Positions 1-11,152 are shown, counted from the stretch's first letter. The stretch: DNA of 64,000 bases from Rhodanobacter sp. (GCA_030148505.1 JASBTI010000016.1:124001-188000), one strand, 5' to 3'. Translations and numbers: made by a program. Notes: generated from the sequence alone by a model not told the origin.

Positions 1-672
1 GATCGGCACCGACTGCGGGTGTGCCGGCAAATTGGCCAGCGCCTGCAACAAGCCGGCGCGCTGGTCGCGGGTTTCACCCATGCCCACGATGCCGCCACAG
101 CAGGTTTTCAGGCCGGCGTCGCGCACCTGCTCCAGGGTGCCGAGGCGATCCTGATATTCCCGGGTATGGATGATTTCGCCGTAGAACTCCGGCGCGCTAT
201 CGATATTGTGGTTGTAGTAGTCGAGGCCGGCATCCTTCAGTGCCTGCGCGTGACCGTCGCCCAGCAGCCCCAGCGTGGCGCAGGTCTCCAGACCCAGGCC
301 TTTTACCGCGCTGACGATGGCGGCGACCTTGGGAATGTCACGATCCTTCGGGCCACGCCAGGCGGCGCCCATGCAGAAGCGGCTGGCACCGGCGGCCTTG
401 GCGGCACGGGCGCGCTCCATCACCTCGTCGATTTCCATCAGTTTCTGAGCGATCACGCCGGTGTCGTAACGCGCCGCCTGCGGGCAGTAGGCACAGTCTT
501 CCGGGCAGCCTCCGGTCTTGATCGAGAGCAAGGTCGACACCTGTACCGCATTCGGATCGTGATGCGTGCGATGCACCTCGTGCGCACGATGCAGCAAGTC
601 GTTGAATGGCAAGTCGAACAGCGCACGAACCTCGTCGCGGCTCCAGTCGTGGCGGGTAACGGCATTGACCAT
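1..672 (-). CDS. bioB: Biotin synthase, partial (3' end beyond window)
   Basis: Radical-SAM enzyme that inserts sulfur into dethiobiotin, the last step of biotin synthesis. The minus strand reads open from an ATG at 672 to the window edge, 224 codons. The radical-SAM cluster motif is visible as [11 protein letters not shown] (CxxxCxxC). Later segments typical of BioB follow, such as [13 protein letters not shown] and [12 protein letters not shown]. The family is about 320-350 residues, so roughly a third of the C-terminus is missing. No other biotin gene is inside the window. It is divergent from comF. Identification is secure; only the end is unseen. Confidence 0.95.
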   Translation of the reverse strand, partial: MVNAVTRHDWSRDEVRALFDLPFNDLLHRAHEVHRTHHDPNAVQVSTLLSIKTGGCPEDCAYCPQAARYDTGVIAQKLMEIDEVMERARAAKAAGASRFCMGAAWRGPKDRDIPKVAAIVSAVKGLGLETCATLGLLGDGHAQALKDAGLDYYNHNIDSAPEFYGEIIHTREYQDRLGTLEQVRDAGLKTCCGGIVGMGETRDQRAGLLQALANLPAHPQSVPI

Positions 673-703
673 GTGACAACTACTCCCATGCATGAGGGCG
701 GAA

Positions 704-732
704 AGTGTGGAAGTCGGCCCAGCCACTGTCAA
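704..732 (-). promoter_or_regulatory. Candidate bioB promoter
   Basis: On the minus strand a perfect -35 TTGACA (727-732) is followed after 17 bases by CACACT (704-709), a moderate -10. It lies about 30 bases upstream of the bioB ATG. No BirA-type operator was recognised. This is a pattern match only. Confidence 0.4.
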
Positions 733-812
733 CTGAGTGACCCGCTCTCAGGTTGACGTCAGGCCTCGACGTATCCGCTACCATCAAGCGTGGACGGCGG
801 AGGAGCCGGAAG

Positions 813-1538
813 ATGACGGGCAAGGATGCGTGGCGTGAACGGTTGCAGCGCCTACACCACTTCGTGCTGCCTCTGCGCTGCCTGTTGTGTGGCGATGTGG
901 GCGAGGCAGGCCTGGATCTGTGCGCCGACTGTGCCGCGGAGCTCCCGCGCAACCGTCACTGCTGCCGGCGCTGCGCGTTGCCGTTGGCGACCCCAACGGC
1001 ACTTTGCGGCCAGTGCCAGCACCGCAACCCGCCATGGGATGCTGCGTGGGCGCCGTTTCGCTACGGCTGGCCACTGGATCGGCTGGAAACCCGTTTCAAG
1101 TTCGGTGCCGATCTGGCGGCGGGACGCGTGTTGGCGCGCCTGTGGCAACGCGAATCGTGTCCGATACCGCTGCCGCAGTGGCTGATCACCGTGCCGCTGC
1201 ACCATGGGCGACTGCGCCAGCGCGGTTACAACCAGGCGCTGGAGTTGGCGCGGCCACTGGCACAGGAACTCGAGGTGCCCTTGCAGCATGACGTGCTGCG
1301 ACGGCGTCGGCGCACCGAGGCACAGACCGAACTCGATGCACGCGCCCGTCGGCACAACGTACGTGATGCCTTTTCGTTGTGCCCTGGCGTCCAGATGCCG
1401 GAGCATGTGGCGATTCTCGATGACGTGATGACCACCGGCGCTACCCTGGCCGAATGCGCCAGATTGCTCAGGCGCAGCGGCGTGCAGCGCGTCGATGTGT
1501 GGGCGCTGGCGCGAGCCCCGCGGCCGAGAAGTGTCTAG
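813..1538 (+). CDS. comF: ComF family phosphoribosyltransferase-like protein
   Basis: ComF-type protein, linked in naturally competent bacteria to DNA uptake. The product is 241 residues. The N-terminal third has paired cysteines (CLLCGD, CADC, CCRRC, CGQC) that look like zinc-binding knuckles. The C-terminal half carries the PRPP-binding signature ILDDVMTTGATL and the family motif RGYNQALELAR. The ATG at 813 is chosen because GGAGG sits just upstream; an in-frame start at 753 would add 20 basic residues and lacks a clear ribosome site. It is convergent with ubiA. The biochemical activity of this family is poorly defined. Confidence 0.9.
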   Translation: MTGKDAWRERLQRLHHFVLPLRCLLCGDVGEAGLDLCADCAAELPRNRHCCRRCALPLATPTALCGQCQHRNPPWDAAWAPFRYGWPLDRLETRFKFGADLAAGRVLARLWQRESCPIPLPQWLITVPLHHGRLRQRGYNQALELARPLAQELEVPLQHDVLRRRRRTEAQTELDARARRHNVRDAFSLCPGVQMPEHVAILDDVMTTGATLAECARLLRRSGVQRVDVWALARAPRPRSV

Positions 1539-1619
1539 ATGAAGCCGGGCTTGTGCGTTGGAACCACTCGTACCAGCGCGCGCCACGCTTTCCGCAGGAT
1601 CCCCGGTCCGGCAACAGGC

Positions 1620-2648
1620 TCAACGCAAGGCCATCGCCAGCACGATACCGACCCACAGCACCAGGCCGAGCCAGTTGTTGTGGCGAAATGCCGCCAGGCA
1701 GGCATCGCCGGCACGGCGACGGATCAACCACAGCTGGTAACCAAACAGGCCGGCGGCGACGCTCAGCGACAGCCAATACGGCCAGCCCAGCAGCGCGCGC
1801 TGCCCCACAAACAGCATCGCCAGCAGAAACGTCCCCATCAATATGCCGAGTATCGGCAGGTCGGCGTCGCCGAACAGGATCGCGGTGGATTTCGCGCCGG
1901 CCTGGAGGTCCTCGTCGCGATCCACCATGGCGTATTCGGTGTCGTAGATCACCGACCACACGATATTGCCGAGGAACAGCAGCCAACCCAGCGCCGGAAC
2001 GCCTCCGGTCACGGCGGCAAACGCCATCGGGATCGACCAGCCAAACGCAGCACCCAGCACCACCTGTGGCAGGTAGGTATAGCGCTTGGAGAACGGATAT
2101 ACGGCGGCCAGCGCGGCACCGGCAAAGGACAACTTGATGGTCAGTGGATTGGTGAACAGCACCAGCACAAAGGCGAAGGCCAACAGTACGCCAAAAACCA
2201 GCAACCCCTCACGCGGACTGACCCGTCCGCTGGCAATCGGCCGACCGGCCGTGCGCGCCACCTGAGGGTCCAGCTTGCGGTCGGCAAAATCGTTGATCGC
2301 GCAACCTGCCGCCCGCATCGCGAACACCCCGAGCGTAAAGATAATCAGCGGCTTCCAGGGCGGGAAGTCCCCCGCGGCCAGCCACAGTGCCCACCAGGTC
2401 GGCCATAACAGCAGCAACGCACCGACTGGCCGGTCCATCCGCGTCAGCACCAGATAGTCGAACGCCTTCTCACGATAATGCGCGGGCAATTTCTGCAGCA
2501 GCCAGCCCAGCACGCGCGTGGCGCGGGTCGAACTGTCGGCCGGTCGCGTCGGCGGTCGACTTGCGGCCGCGCGCGTCACCCCGGGACGCGGGCGGGCGAC
2601 GGGCGAAGGGGTCGACTTGCGCGGCTTACGCTTGCGAGTAGGGGGCAT
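1620..2648 (-). CDS. ubiA: 4-hydroxybenzoate octaprenyltransferase
   Basis: Inner-membrane prenyltransferase that attaches the polyprenyl tail to 4-hydroxybenzoate in ubiquinone synthesis. Both aspartate-rich prenyl-diphosphate motifs are present: NDFADRKLD after the second membrane segment, and YDTEYAMVDRDED in the second half. Multiple hydrophobic helices span the protein. At 342 residues it is about 50 longer than the usual 290. The excess is a basic, Pro/Ser/Thr-rich N-terminus before the conserved start of the domain (YLVLTRMDRP), so the true start could be internal. It is convergent with comF. Confidence 0.93.
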   Translation of the reverse strand: MPPTRKRKPRKSTPSPVARPRPGVTRAAASRPPTRPADSSTRATRVLGWLLQKLPAHYREKAFDYLVLTRMDRPVGALLLLWPTWWALWLAAGDFPPWKPLIIFTLGVFAMRAAGCAINDFADRKLDPQVARTAGRPIASGRVSPREGLLVFGVLLAFAFVLVLFTNPLTIKLSFAGAALAAVYPFSKRYTYLPQVVLGAAFGWSIPMAFAAVTGGVPALGWLLFLGNIVWSVIYDTEYAMVDRDEDLQAGAKSTAILFGDADLPILGILMGTFLLAMLFVGQRALLGWPYWLSLSVAAGLFGYQLWLIRRRAGDACLAAFRHNNWLGLVLWVGIVLAMALR

Positions 2649-2700
2649 GGCACAAGTTTAGCGCGAGCCGCCGCACCGGGTCGCGTGACCCATACCGCGA

Positions 2701-2720
2701 AACCGGCTGCCGCGCCGGTT
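2701..2720 (-). terminator. Hairpin after ilvA, possible operon terminator
   Basis: A 7-bp inverted repeat (AACCGGC/GCCGGTT, 6-base loop) lies 18 bases beyond the ilvA stop on the minus strand. It is followed by only three T residues, so it is a weak intrinsic terminator at best. Confidence 0.35.
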
Positions 2721-2737
2721 GATCGGGCACCCGTCGC

Positions 2738-4309
2738 TCAACCCTGCAGCAACAGCCGGTAGGCGGGGTGTTCGCTCTCATCGCGATACGGGTAGCCTAG
2801 CGTGTCGAGAAAGCGTTGAAACAGCGCACGTTCGTGTGGGGGTACCTGGAGACCGACCAGGATGCGGCCGTAATCGGCCCCCTGGCTGCGATAGTGGAAT
2901 AGGCTGATATTCCAGTCCGGATGCATCTGGCCGAGGAAACGCACTAGAGCACCGGGCCGTTCGGGGAACTCAAAGCGGTACAGCAACTCGTGCTGCGCCA
3001 GCGGCGAACGGCCACCGATCATGTGCCGCAAATGCAGCTTGGCCAACTCGTCGTCGGTGAGGTCGAGCACGCCGAAATCCTGCGCATGGAAGGCGGTTAT
3101 CAAGGCCTCTCGCTCACCGCGACTGGTCGTTTGCACACCGACGAAGATATGCGCGGCGTGGGTATCACCGATGCGGTAATTGAATTCGGTCAGGCTGCGT
3201 TCGCCGAGCGCGGCGCAAAAGCGGCGAAAGCTGCCGCGCTGCTCCGGTATCGTCACCGCAAATACCGCCTCGCGCTGCTCACCAACCTCGGCACGTTCGG
3301 CGACGAAGCGCAGCCGATCGAAATTCATGTTGGCGCCCGAAACGATCGCCACGCACGCCCCGTCTGCGGGTCCGTGCGCGGCGAGGTATTGCTTGAGCCC
3401 CGCCAGCGCCAGTGCACCGGCCGGTTCCGGCACGCTGCGGGTCTGCTGGTAGATGTCGCGGATCGCCGCGCAGAGCGCATCGGTATCCACCCGCAACATT
3501 GCATCGACATGCCGGCGACACAGCTCGAAGGTCAGCTCGCCCACCTGCTTCACTGCGGTACCATCGGAGAACAGGCCGACCTCATCCAGCACGATGCGGC
3601 TGCCGGCTTCGAGTGAACGCGCCATCGCGTCGGAATCGGCGGCCTGGACACCGATCACCTGTACCTCGGGTCGCAAGCGCTTGATACAGGTCGCCACGCC
3701 CGCCAACAAACCACCCCCGCCCACCGGCACGAATACCGCCCGCAACCGGCCCGGATGCTGGCGCAGAATCTCCAGACCCACGGTAGCCTGGCCGGCGATC
3801 ACCAGGGCATCATCGAACGGGTGCACGAAGGTAAGACCGTGCGCCGCCTGCAGGTCTGCCGCCACGGCCTGCGCGTCGCTGTAGGAATCGCCGTCGAGCA
3901 CGACCTCCACCATCGTGCCACCGAGGTGGCGCACCGCGTCAATCTTCATCTGCGGTGCCGTCACCGGCATCACGATCACCGCGCGAATCCCCAGTTTCGC
4001 CGCCGCCATCGCCACGCCCTGCGCATGGTTGCCAGCCGATGCGGCGATCACCCCCCGGGCGCGTGCGGCCCGGTCAAGCTGCACCATGCGGTTATAGGCG
4101 CCGCGCAGCTTGAACGAGAACACGCTCTGACGATCCTCCCGTTTGAGCAGCACCGGCTGCCCGAACCGGACCGAAAGCTGTGCAGCGGACTCCAGCGGCG
4201 ATTCGCTCGCCACCTCATAGACGCGGGCGTCATGCGCCAGCCGCAGCAAGTCGTCGTCAAGCAGCGCTGCCGGTGGATCATGCAGGCACGAGGCTGCCGC
4301 GCCACTCAT
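2738..4309 (-). CDS. ilvA: Threonine deaminase (biosynthetic, two C-terminal ACT-like domains)
   Basis: PLP enzyme converting threonine to 2-oxobutanoate, the committed step to isoleucine. The PLP lysine is in [10 protein letters not shown] near residue 60, and the phosphate-binding glycine loop is [10 protein letters not shown]. The catalytic domain runs to about residue 325. The remaining ~200 residues resemble the tandem regulatory ACT-like domains of the allosteric biosynthetic enzyme, including [15 protein letters not shown]. At 523 residues it matches the long IlvA (E. coli about 514), not the short catabolic TdcB. The ATG overlaps the ilvM stop (ATGA), so translation is probably coupled. 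It is the last gene of the superoperon. Confidence 0.96.
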   Translation of the reverse strand: MSGAAASCLHDPPAALLDDDLLRLAHDARVYEVASESPLESAAQLSVRFGQPVLLKREDRQSVFSFKLRGAYNRMVQLDRAARARGVIAASAGNHAQGVAMAAAKLGIRAVIVMPVTAPQMKIDAVRHLGGTMVEVVLDGDSYSDAQAVAADLQAAHGLTFVHPFDDALVIAGQATVGLEILRQHPGRLRAVFVPVGGGGLLAGVATCIKRLRPEVQVIGVQAADSDAMARSLEAGSRIVLDEVGLFSDGTAVKQVGELTFELCRRHVDAMLRVDTDALCAAIRDIYQQTRSVPEPAGALALAGLKQYLAAHGPADGACVAIVSGANMNFDRLRFVAERAEVGEQREAVFAVTIPEQRGSFRRFCAALGERSLTEFNYRIGDTHAAHIFVGVQTTSRGEREALITAFHAQDFGVLDLTDDELAKLHLRHMIGGRSPLAQHELLYRFEFPERPGALVRFLGQMHPDWNISLFHYRSQGADYGRILVGLQVPPHERALFQRFLDTLGYPYRDESEHPAYRLLLQG

Positions 4310-4554
4310 GCCGCTTCAGGCCGCGCCGGATGATGAACTTCCAGCACGTCGACCAGCTTGCGCGTCTGCTGCAGGATTTGCGCGATGCTGGCATCGTCGC
4401 CTTGCAAGGTCAGTGTCAGCCGCGAGACCGAGGGGTCTGCGGTGGCGGCTACCATCAAGGTGTCGATGTTGTAGCCGCGCGCGGCAAACAGGCCGGCCAC
4501 GCGCACCAGCGCGCCGGCTTCGTTTTGCATCAGGATGGTGAGAGTGTGGTTCAT
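4306..4554 (-). CDS. ilvM: Acetolactate synthase small regulatory subunit (IlvM type)
   Basis: Small ACT-domain subunit of acetohydroxyacid synthase. The 82-residue product begins [21 protein letters not shown] and keeps the ACT pattern ([12 protein letters not shown]) but lacks the long C-terminus of IlvN/IlvH. That fits IlvM. The ATG at 4554 gives the conserved family start; a TTG at 4599 overlapping the ilvG stop would add 15 residues that look unrelated. It lies directly between ilvG and ilvA. Confidence 0.88.
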   Translation of the reverse strand: MNHTLTILMQNEAGALVRVAGLFAARGYNIDTLMVAATADPSVSRLTLTLQGDDASIAQILQQTRKLVDVLEVHHPARPEAA

Positions 4555-4595
4555 GACGGAGCTCGCTGGCGTGTGCCGTGGTTCGATGGCGGCGC

Positions 4596-6464
4596 TCAAA
4601 ACATCGCCGTAGGCTTGTCTTGAGCGGCTTCAGGCACTTCTCGCGAAGCGATGAAATCGCCGGTAATCATCTGGGCATAGCTGGCACCCGGACCGACCAT
4701 CGGGTAGACGCCGGCGTCCGGGTCGATCATCACCTCCAGGAAAGCCGGGCCCTCGCAGGCGAGAAACCGGGCGATCACCGGCTCCAGCTGTTGTGGGCAA
4801 TCCAGCCGTTCGGCCCAGGCGAAGCCGTCGGCCTGCGCCGCCTTGACGAAATCCTTGGAATGCAGGCTCTTGTCGGACGAGGCGAAACGACCCTTGAAGA
4901 ACAGTTTCTGCCACTGCCGCACCATGCCGTCACCGCAGTTGTTGAGCACCACCACCTTCACCGGCAAGCCGTAGGTGGTGACGGTCTCCATCTCGCCGAT
5001 ATTCATGCGGATGCTGGCATCACCGTCGATGTCGATGACCAGCGCATCACGACGGGCGAACTGCGCCCCGATCGCGGCCGGCAGACCGAAGCCCATCGTC
5101 CCCATCGAACCGGAGGTGAGCCACTGCCTGGGCTCGCGGAAATCCAGATATTGCGCGGCCCACATCTGATGCTGACCCACGCCGGTACTGACCACCGCGC
5201 GCCCCCCGGTGTGGCGGTTGATGGCCTCCAGCACAGCATAGGGCTGGATCAAGGGGCTGGAGCGGTCATAGTTGAGCGCATGCACCTGTTTGAGACGGGC
5301 TACGTGTGCGTGCCAGTCGGCATAGCGCCGATCGGCCTGCGGACGAAACCCGTGCGCCTTGCCGTAGCGGAGCAGGCGCTCCAGCGCCCGCACCAGCGGC
5401 CCGCAGTGGTACCACTGCACCGCCTTGACCTTGCCGATCTCGGCCGGATCGATGTCGATCTGGGCAATGAACTTCGCCGAGGGCGCGAACTTGTCCGGGA
5501 CGCCCGCCACCCGGTCATCGAAGCGCGCACCCAGGGCCAGTACGAAATCGCAATCCTCGACTGCATAGTTGGCATAGGCCGTGCCATGCATCCCGAGCAT
5601 ATGCAGTGCCAGGGGATCGGTGGTGTCGATCGCGCCAAGACCCATCAGTGTGGTGGTGACCGGCAGGCCGAACGTGTCGGCGAACAAGCGCAGTGCGGGC
5701 GCGGCCTGGGCCGCGACGACCCCGCCGCCCGCATAGATCAGGGGACGCCGGGCACATCCCAGCGCCTCAAAAAAAGTGGCGCATTCGGCGTCACTGAGTG
5801 TGGACTGCTCGACCGCGCGCATGCGTGCACGGTAACCGGGAATCGCCAGCGTACCCTCGCCCTCGAAGGTCAGCAGAGCGTTCTGTACGTCCTTGGGAAT
5901 GTCTACCACCACCGGACCCGGGCGGCCGCTGCAGGCAATCTCGAAGGCCGTGCGCAAGGTCGCTTCGAGCCGCCGCGCCTCGGTCACCAGAAACACGTGC
6001 TTGGCACAGGCGCCCATGATGTTACTGATCGGCGCCTCCTGGAACGCGTCGCTGCCGATCGAGGCGGTCGGCACCTGGCCACAAATCACCACCAGCGGAA
6101 TCGAATCGGCCATCGAATCCCGCACCGGCGTCACCATGTTGGTGGCACCGGGACCGGAGGTGACCACGGCCACCCCGGCCTTGCCCGAGGCCCGCGCATA
6201 GCCTGCAGCCATGAATCCCGCACCTTGCTCGTTGGCTGGCACGATCAACGGCATCGGTTCGCCACCGTCATCGCGTGGATGTTCCATGTTGTAACGAAAC
6301 ACCGCGTCATAGACGGGCAGGATCGCCCCGCCGGAATAACCGAATATCACGTCCACGCCGACGTCGGCGAGCACCTGCACGATGATCTCGGCACCGCTCA
6401 TCGACTGGCCACCCAGCGGATGGCGAGCGATTCCACTTTCGGCTTTCAACGTTTGCACATTCAC
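4596..6464 (-). CDS. ilvG: Acetolactate synthase large subunit
   Basis: Catalytic ThDP-dependent subunit of acetohydroxyacid synthase, making acetolactate and acetohydroxybutyrate for valine, leucine and isoleucine. The N-terminal ThDP domain has [16 protein letters not shown] and the catalytic glutamate segment [18 protein letters not shown]. The C-terminal ThDP-binding motif starts at [11 protein letters not shown] and ends in LNN. The first motif reads GYSGG where GYPGG is usual, a small deviation. The 622 residues exceed E. coli IlvG (about 548); extra length is at the N-terminus and in loops. It pairs with the adjacent ilvM. Confidence 0.95.
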   Translation of the reverse strand: MNVQTLKAESGIARHPLGGQSMSGAEIIVQVLADVGVDVIFGYSGGAILPVYDAVFRYNMEHPRDDGGEPMPLIVPANEQGAGFMAAGYARASGKAGVAVVTSGPGATNMVTPVRDSMADSIPLVVICGQVPTASIGSDAFQEAPISNIMGACAKHVFLVTEARRLEATLRTAFEIACSGRPGPVVVDIPKDVQNALLTFEGEGTLAIPGYRARMRAVEQSTLSDAECATFFEALGCARRPLIYAGGGVVAAQAAPALRLFADTFGLPVTTTLMGLGAIDTTDPLALHMLGMHGTAYANYAVEDCDFVLALGARFDDRVAGVPDKFAPSAKFIAQIDIDPAEIGKVKAVQWYHCGPLVRALERLLRYGKAHGFRPQADRRYADWHAHVARLKQVHALNYDRSSPLIQPYAVLEAINRHTGGRAVVSTGVGQHQMWAAQYLDFREPRQWLTSGSMGTMGFGLPAAIGAQFARRDALVIDIDGDASIRMNIGEMETVTTYGLPVKVVVLNNCGDGMVRQWQKLFFKGRFASSDKSLHSKDFVKAAQADGFAWAERLDCPQQLEPVIARFLACEGPAFLEVMIDPDAGVYPMVGPGASYAQMITGDFIASREVPEAAQDKPTAMF

Positions 6465-6489
6465 TGGATCGGTTTCCTCGGCACATCGG

Positions 6490-6533
6490 TGATGCGTACG
6501 CCTCGCCTGGAAGCAGGCGAGGCGTACGCATCA
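6490..6533. other. Perfect 19-bp inverted repeat at the ilvC/ilvG junction
   Basis: The arms 6490-6508 and 6515-6533 are exact reverse complements of 19 bases (tgatgcgtacgcctcgcct) with a 6-base loop GGAAGC. The ilvC stop codon (6531-6533) forms the end of one arm. On the minus strand, the direction of the operon, no T-tract follows, so this is not an intrinsic terminator for ilvC. On the plus strand it is followed within 10 bases by six T residues, lying in the ilvC Lys codons. It may be an mRNA processing or stability element, or a terminator of antisense transcription. Confidence 0.8.
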
Positions 6534-7550
6534 GCCTGCTTTTTTCATCGGAGCAGCGGTTGTCTCGGCGGACACCGGCTGCAGCCACGGCATCTGTGCG
6601 CGCAGCTTGGCGCCGACCTTCTCGATCGGGTGGTCAAGATCCGCCTGCTTGAGTTTTTGGTAGTTCGGCAGGCCGGCCTTGTATTCCTCGGTCCAGTTCT
6701 TCGCGAAGGTGCCGTCCTGGATATCGCGCAGCACGTCTTTCATGCGCGCCTTCACACCGGCATCGATCACCCGCGGGCCACTGACGTAATCGCCGTACTG
6801 GGCGGTCTCGGAGACGAACTGCAGCATCTTGGTCAAGCCGCCCTCGTAGAACAGGTCGACGATCAGCTTCAGCTCGTGCATCACCTCGTAATACGCGATC
6901 TCCGGTTGGTAGCCCGCTTCGGTCAGGGTCTCGAAACCGGCGATCACCAGCTCGCTGGCGCCGCCACAGAGCACGGCCTGCTCACCGAACAGATCGGTCT
7001 CGGTCTCTTCCTTGAAATCGGTCTTGATGATCATCGCCCGCCCGCCACCGATACCGTCGGCATAGCCCTTGGTAGTCGCTTCGGCGTGGCCGGTGACATC
7101 CTGGTGTACCGCCCAGATGCACGGCACGCCGCGGCCGCGTTCGTACTCGGTGCGCACCAGCGCACCTGGTCCCTTGGGCGCCACCAGGATCACGTCGATG
7201 TCGGCACGCGGCACGATCTGGCCGAAGTGCACATTGAAACCATGTGCGAACAGCAGCGCGGCGCCGGGCTTGATGTTCGGCTCGATCGACTCCTTGTATA
7301 GCGTCGGCTGCACCATGTCGGGAGTGAGCACGGCGACCAGGTCGGCGCCCTTTACTGCCTCGCCCGGCTCGACCACGTTGAAGCCATCGGCCTTGGCCTT
7401 GTGCCAGGTCGGGCCGTTCGGACGCAGGCCGATCACCACATCAAGGCCGGAATCACGCAGGTTCAGCGCATGCGCGCGGCCCTGGCTGCCGTAGCCGAGC
7501 ACGGCAATGCGGGCCTTGGCCAGGGGGTTGGGGTGGCTGGTATTGCTCAT
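6531..7550 (-). CDS. ilvC: Ketol-acid reductoisomerase (class I)
   Basis: NADPH-dependent isomeroreductase, the second common step of valine and isoleucine synthesis. The dinucleotide-binding loop is [17 protein letters not shown], near residue 20. The metal and substrate region includes [20 protein letters not shown] and [12 protein letters not shown]. At 339 residues it is the short class I form. The ATG overlaps the ilvD stop (ATGA). Its own stop is inside the 19-bp hairpin that separates it from ilvG. Confidence 0.97.
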   Translation of the reverse strand: MSNTSHPNPLAKARIAVLGYGSQGRAHALNLRDSGLDVVIGLRPNGPTWHKAKADGFNVVEPGEAVKGADLVAVLTPDMVQPTLYKESIEPNIKPGAALLFAHGFNVHFGQIVPRADIDVILVAPKGPGALVRTEYERGRGVPCIWAVHQDVTGHAEATTKGYADGIGGGRAMIIKTDFKEETETDLFGEQAVLCGGASELVIAGFETLTEAGYQPEIAYYEVMHELKLIVDLFYEGGLTKMLQFVSETAQYGDYVSGPRVIDAGVKARMKDVLRDIQDGTFAKNWTEEYKAGLPNYQKLKQADLDHPIEKVGAKLRAQMPWLQPVSAETTAAPMKKAG

Positions 7551-9265
7551 GCGGTAACTCCTTGGTCGACGGATTTGCTGGAAGGTGTGGCCGTCTGGAC
7601 GGCCGAAGATACGGAAGTAAAAGGATGCGTGGTGGCGCCATCGGAGGCGGATCCGACCAAACGGGCGTACTTGGCTAGCGCGCCGGTGGTGACCTTCGGC
7701 GCAGGCGCTTGCCAGCTGGCGCGTCGGCCTTCCAGGTCGGCCGTGGTGGAGAGCTGACGGCTGGCAGCGTCGATGACGATGGGGTCGCCGTCGTGCAGCA
7801 GGGCGATCGGTCCGCCACGCACTGCTTCGGGCGCGACATGACCGACCATGAAGCCGTGCGTGGCACCGGAGAAGCGGCCGTCGGTGATCAGCCCGACATC
7901 GTTGCCGAGGCCGCGGCCGACCAGCGCGGCGGTGACGCCGAGCATCTCGCGCATGCCGGGGCCACCGGCCGGGCCTTCATTGCGGATCACGATCACGTCG
8001 CCCTTGACGATCTTGCCGCCCTGCACCGCGGCGAACGCTTGCTCCTCGCTCTCGAATACCCGCGCCACACCTTCGAAATGGCTGGCACCCTTGCCGGCGA
8101 GCTTGAGGATGCAGCCCTCGGGAGCCAGATTGCCGTACAGAATCGAATAGCCGCCACGCGGCTTCAGGGGGGCGTTGACCGGAAGCACCACGTCCTGCTG
8201 CTCGGCGCGCGGCGCGGCTGCCGCTTCCTCGAACAGGCTGCGGCCGGTGACGGTAGGGGCATCCTCCAGCATGCCAGCGGCGATCAGCTCCTGGGCCACC
8301 CGTGCGCTACCGCCGGCGCCGAACAGCTCCACCGCGGTGTAGCGCCCGGCCGGCAGCAAGTCGGCAATCACCGGCGTATGTACCGAGGCGGGTTCGAAGT
8401 CCTCGATCGTCCACGGCACGCCGGCTTCGCGGGCGATCGCCAGCAAGTGCAGCACGGCATTGGTCGAGCCGGCCGTGGCGGCGACCATGCGTGCCGCATT
8501 GCGCAGCGAGGTACGACTGAACAGTTCGCGCGGTGTACGATTCTGCTTCAGGCATTCCATCACCAGTTCGCCACAACGGAAGGCGGCCGCGCCCTTGGCC
8601 GGATGGGTGGCAGGGATGTCGTTGAAGCCCATCGGTGACAGCCCCAGCGTGGTCAACACCATGGCCATGGTGTTGGCCGTGAACTGGCCACCGCAGGCAC
8701 CGGCGCCCGGACAGGCGTCGCGCTCGACCGAGGCCAGTTCGGTGGCGTCGATCTTGCCTGCACCATACGCGCCGACGGCTTCGAATACCTGCTGGATGGT
8801 GATCGGATGGTTGTCGTGGGTACCGTGCGCAATGCTGCCGCCGTAGAGCGCGACACCGGGGATGTCCAGCCGCGCCAGTGCCATCGCCGCTGCGGGGATG
8901 GTCTTGTCACAGCCGCACAACACCACCATCGCATCGAGGCAGTGGCCATCGACGGCCAGCTCGATCGAGTCGGTGATGACCTCGCGGCTGATCAGTGAGG
9001 CGCGCATGCCCGAAGTGCCCATGGCGATACCGTCGGTGACCGCGATGGTGTTGAACTCGATCGGCGTGCCGCCGGCGGCGCGAATACCAGCCGACGCCTC
9101 GAGCGCCAAGTCGCGCAGGTTGAGGTTGCACGGACTGACGTTGGACCAGGTGTGCACCACCGCAACCAGCGGTTTGGCGATGGCCTCGTCATCCAGGCCG
9201 GTGGCCCGCAGCATCGCGCGGGCGGGCGCGCGGTCGGGGCCGCTCTTGATCGTGTCACTGCGCAT
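7547..9265 (-). CDS. ilvD: Dihydroxy-acid dehydratase
   Basis: Iron-sulfur dehydratase forming the 2-oxo acids of valine and isoleucine. Three cysteine segments expected to hold the cluster are visible: [21 protein letters not shown] and [16 protein letters not shown]. At 572 residues it matches the shorter IlvD group; E. coli IlvD is about 616. The last ~35 residues, rich in Ser/Thr, are less conserved. It follows leuB after a 162-base gap and overlaps ilvC. Confidence 0.96.
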   Translation of the reverse strand: MRSDTIKSGPDRAPARAMLRATGLDDEAIAKPLVAVVHTWSNVSPCNLNLRDLALEASAGIRAAGGTPIEFNTIAVTDGIAMGTSGMRASLISREVITDSIELAVDGHCLDAMVVLCGCDKTIPAAAMALARLDIPGVALYGGSIAHGTHDNHPITIQQVFEAVGAYGAGKIDATELASVERDACPGAGACGGQFTANTMAMVLTTLGLSPMGFNDIPATHPAKGAAAFRCGELVMECLKQNRTPRELFSRTSLRNAARMVAATAGSTNAVLHLLAIAREAGVPWTIEDFEPASVHTPVIADLLPAGRYTAVELFGAGGSARVAQELIAAGMLEDAPTVTGRSLFEEAAAAPRAEQQDVVLPVNAPLKPRGGYSILYGNLAPEGCILKLAGKGASHFEGVARVFESEEQAFAAVQGGKIVKGDVIVIRNEGPAGGPGMREMLGVTAALVGRGLGNDVGLITDGRFSGATHGFMVGHVAPEAVRGGPIALLHDGDPIVIDAASRQLSTTADLEGRRASWQAPAPKVTTGALAKYARLVGSASDGATTHPFTSVSSAVQTATPSSKSVDQGVTA

Positions 9266-9388
9266 GAAAACTCCGGAATCGGTCGAGATGGATGTCCCCC
9301 TGCGTACAGGTCGCGAACGGGTGGCGCGGGGAGTCGTGACGCCAAGGGGGCACGTTCACCGGCGCATGTACACAGGGGGAACAAGTGG

Positions 9389-9407
9389 CGGACGCAGAGC
9401 GCGTCCG
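9389..9407. other. Small hairpin in the leuB-ilvD gap
   Basis: A 7-bp perfect stem CGGACGC/GCGTCCG with a 5-base loop lies just after leuB on the minus strand. No T-tract follows. The remaining 140 bases of this gap show no gene or recognisable site. It may mark an mRNA processing point between the leu and ilv halves of the operon. Confidence 0.45.
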
Positions 9408-9427
9408 AAGGTGAGTTGTCGCTCTGC

Positions 9428-10525
9428 TCAGCCGCACGCGCGTGCGCCGCTGAAAAAAGCGTGGTGGGTCCGGGCATGGTCTTCCAGCGCGACCAGCACC
9501 GCATCGCGAACTGCCAGCGTCCCGGCCTGACCACCGAGGTCGCGGGTGCGGGGACCATGCTGCAATACATGGGAGACGGCCGCCTCCACCGCTTGCGCTT
9601 CGGCATCCAGTTGCAACGAATGCCGCAACAGCATCGCGGCAGAGAGCATCGCGCCCAGCGGGTTGGCCACGCCCTTCCCGGCGATATCCGGGGCCGAACC
9701 GTGGATCGGTTCGTACAGCCCGCGCCTGCCGTCGCCCAGCGACGCCGATGGCAGCAAACCCAGCGAGCCGGCGAGTGCCGCGGCCTCGTCGGTCAGGATG
9801 TCGCCGAACAGGTTCTCGGTGACCACCACGTCATAGCGCGACGGTTGGGTCAGCAGCAACATCGCCATCGAATCGACCAGTTGGTGTTCGACCTTGACGT
9901 CGGGATAGTCGACCGCAACCCGCTGCACCGTGTTGCGCCACAGCCGTGAGGTTTCCAGCACATTGGCCTTGTCCACCGAAGTGAGATGGCGACGGCGATC
10001 GCGCGCCAGCGCGAAGGCGCGACGCACCACCCGCTCGATTTCGACCACGGTGTACTTGCACTCGTCGGTAGCGGTGTCGGCGGTGCGTGTCTTGGCACCG
10101 AAGTAGGCGCCACCGGTGAGCTCACGAACAAACAGCACGTCGACATCCTTGAGCCGCTCGTTCTTCAGTGGCGACAGCGGCGCGAGTGCCGGATGGACTT
10201 GCAAGGGGCGCAAATTGGCGTACACGCCGAGCGCCGCACGTAGCGCCAGCAGGCCCTGCTCCGGACGCACTGACGCATTCGGATCGGACCATTTCGGTCC
10301 GCCGACCGCACCCAGCAGCACCGCGTCGGCAAGCTGACAGGCCGCCAGCGAGGTCGCCGGCAACGGCTCACCGCTGGCATCGATGGCGGCACCGCCGATC
10401 GCATGCTGGTCGAAGTCGAAGTCGTGCTCGTAGTGCCTGGCGACCGCCTGCAACACATCGACGGCAGCCTGGGTGACTTCGGGGCCGACGCCATCGCCGG
10501 GTAGGGTGACTATGCGCGCCTTCAT
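9428..10525 (-). CDS. leuB: 3-isopropylmalate dehydrogenase
   Basis: NAD-dependent oxidative decarboxylase, third step of leucine synthesis. The product is 365 residues. Typical segments are [12 protein letters not shown] at the start, [34 protein letters not shown], and the late [20 protein letters not shown] that binds metal and cofactor. The ATG overlaps the leuD stop. Confidence 0.97.
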   Translation of the reverse strand: MKARIVTLPGDGVGPEVTQAAVDVLQAVARHYEHDFDFDQHAIGGAAIDASGEPLPATSLAACQLADAVLLGAVGGPKWSDPNASVRPEQGLLALRAALGVYANLRPLQVHPALAPLSPLKNERLKDVDVLFVRELTGGAYFGAKTRTADTATDECKYTVVEIERVVRRAFALARDRRRHLTSVDKANVLETSRLWRNTVQRVAVDYPDVKVEHQLVDSMAMLLLTQPSRYDVVVTENLFGDILTDEAAALAGSLGLLPSASLGDGRRGLYEPIHGSAPDIAGKGVANPLGAMLSAAMLLRHSLQLDAEAQAVEAAVSHVLQHGPRTRDLGGQAGTLAVRDAVLVALEDHARTHHAFFSGARACG

Positions 10526-11121
10526 GCCGCCTGCTCCTGCTTAAAATGATCCGGTTGCTGTTCGTAGTAGGTGATCGCCTCGGTGTGCTGCAGCAGGTAG
10601 CCGAGCTGGTCGATGCCGTTGAGCAGGCAGTGGCGGGCAAAGGGCTCGAGTTCAAACGTCACTCGCCCACCGTCCGGCAATGCGATGTACTCGCCGCGTA
10701 CGTCGATCGACAGTTCGATGCCTGGATGGTCGAGCAGCCACTGATGCTCGGTGGCACTAACCATGATCGCCAGCAAGCCATTCTTCAGCGCGTTGTTGCG
10801 GAAGATGTCCGCGATCTCGCTGCACAGCACGGCCTGGATGCCGTAGTCGAGAAGCGCCCATGGCGCGTGTTCGCGCGACGAGCCACAACCGAAATTGCGC
10901 CCGGCGACGAGGATCGCGCAGCCCTCGGCCTGCGGCTGGTTCAACGGAAACGCGGGGTTATCGCTGCCATCGGCCTGGTAACGCCAGTCGTGGAAACACA
11001 ACGTGCCCAGCCCGTCCCGGGTGGTGGTGGTGAGGAAGCGCGCCGGAATGATCCGGTCGGTATCGATGTTCTCGTCGGCCAGTACGGCAGTTCGCGAGTG
11101 GATTCGGGTAACAGGGCGCAT
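10522..11121 (-). CDS. leuD: 3-isopropylmalate dehydratase small subunit
   Basis: Swivel-domain subunit of isopropylmalate isomerase, partner of LeuC. The 199-residue product has the family start [20 protein letters not shown] and the substrate-binding [17 protein letters not shown]. The ATG at 11121 is chosen by homology; the frame stays open upstream but encodes repeat-derived sequence. Unlike other junctions in this operon, leuC and leuD do not overlap. A 229-base insert-like gap separates them. Confidence 0.95.
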   Translation of the reverse strand: MRPVTRIHSRTAVLADENIDTDRIIPARFLTTTTRDGLGTLCFHDWRYQADGSDNPAFPLNQPQAEGCAILVAGRNFGCGSSREHAPWALLDYGIQAVLCSEIADIFRNNALKNGLLAIMVSATEHQWLLDHPGIELSIDVRGEYIALPDGGRVTFELEPFARHCLLNGIDQLGYLLQHTEAITYYEQQPDHFKQEQAA

Positions 11122-11152
11122 CAATGGAACTCCTCGTTTCTTGCGTTCGCCT

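Noticed and set aside
19-756. Open frame on the plus strand across bioB
   Set aside because: The minus strand encodes an unmistakable biotin synthase with the radical-SAM motif; the plus frame is its mirror.
6490-6533. Intrinsic terminator ending ilvC transcription
   Set aside because: No T-tract follows in the operon direction, and ilvG-ilvM-ilvA need to be expressed downstream.
4578-7301. A 907-codon open frame on the plus strand opposite ilvG and ilvC
   Set aside because: It lies wholly antisense to two certain genes, has no recognisable domain, and such shadows are common in high-GC DNA with strong codon bias.
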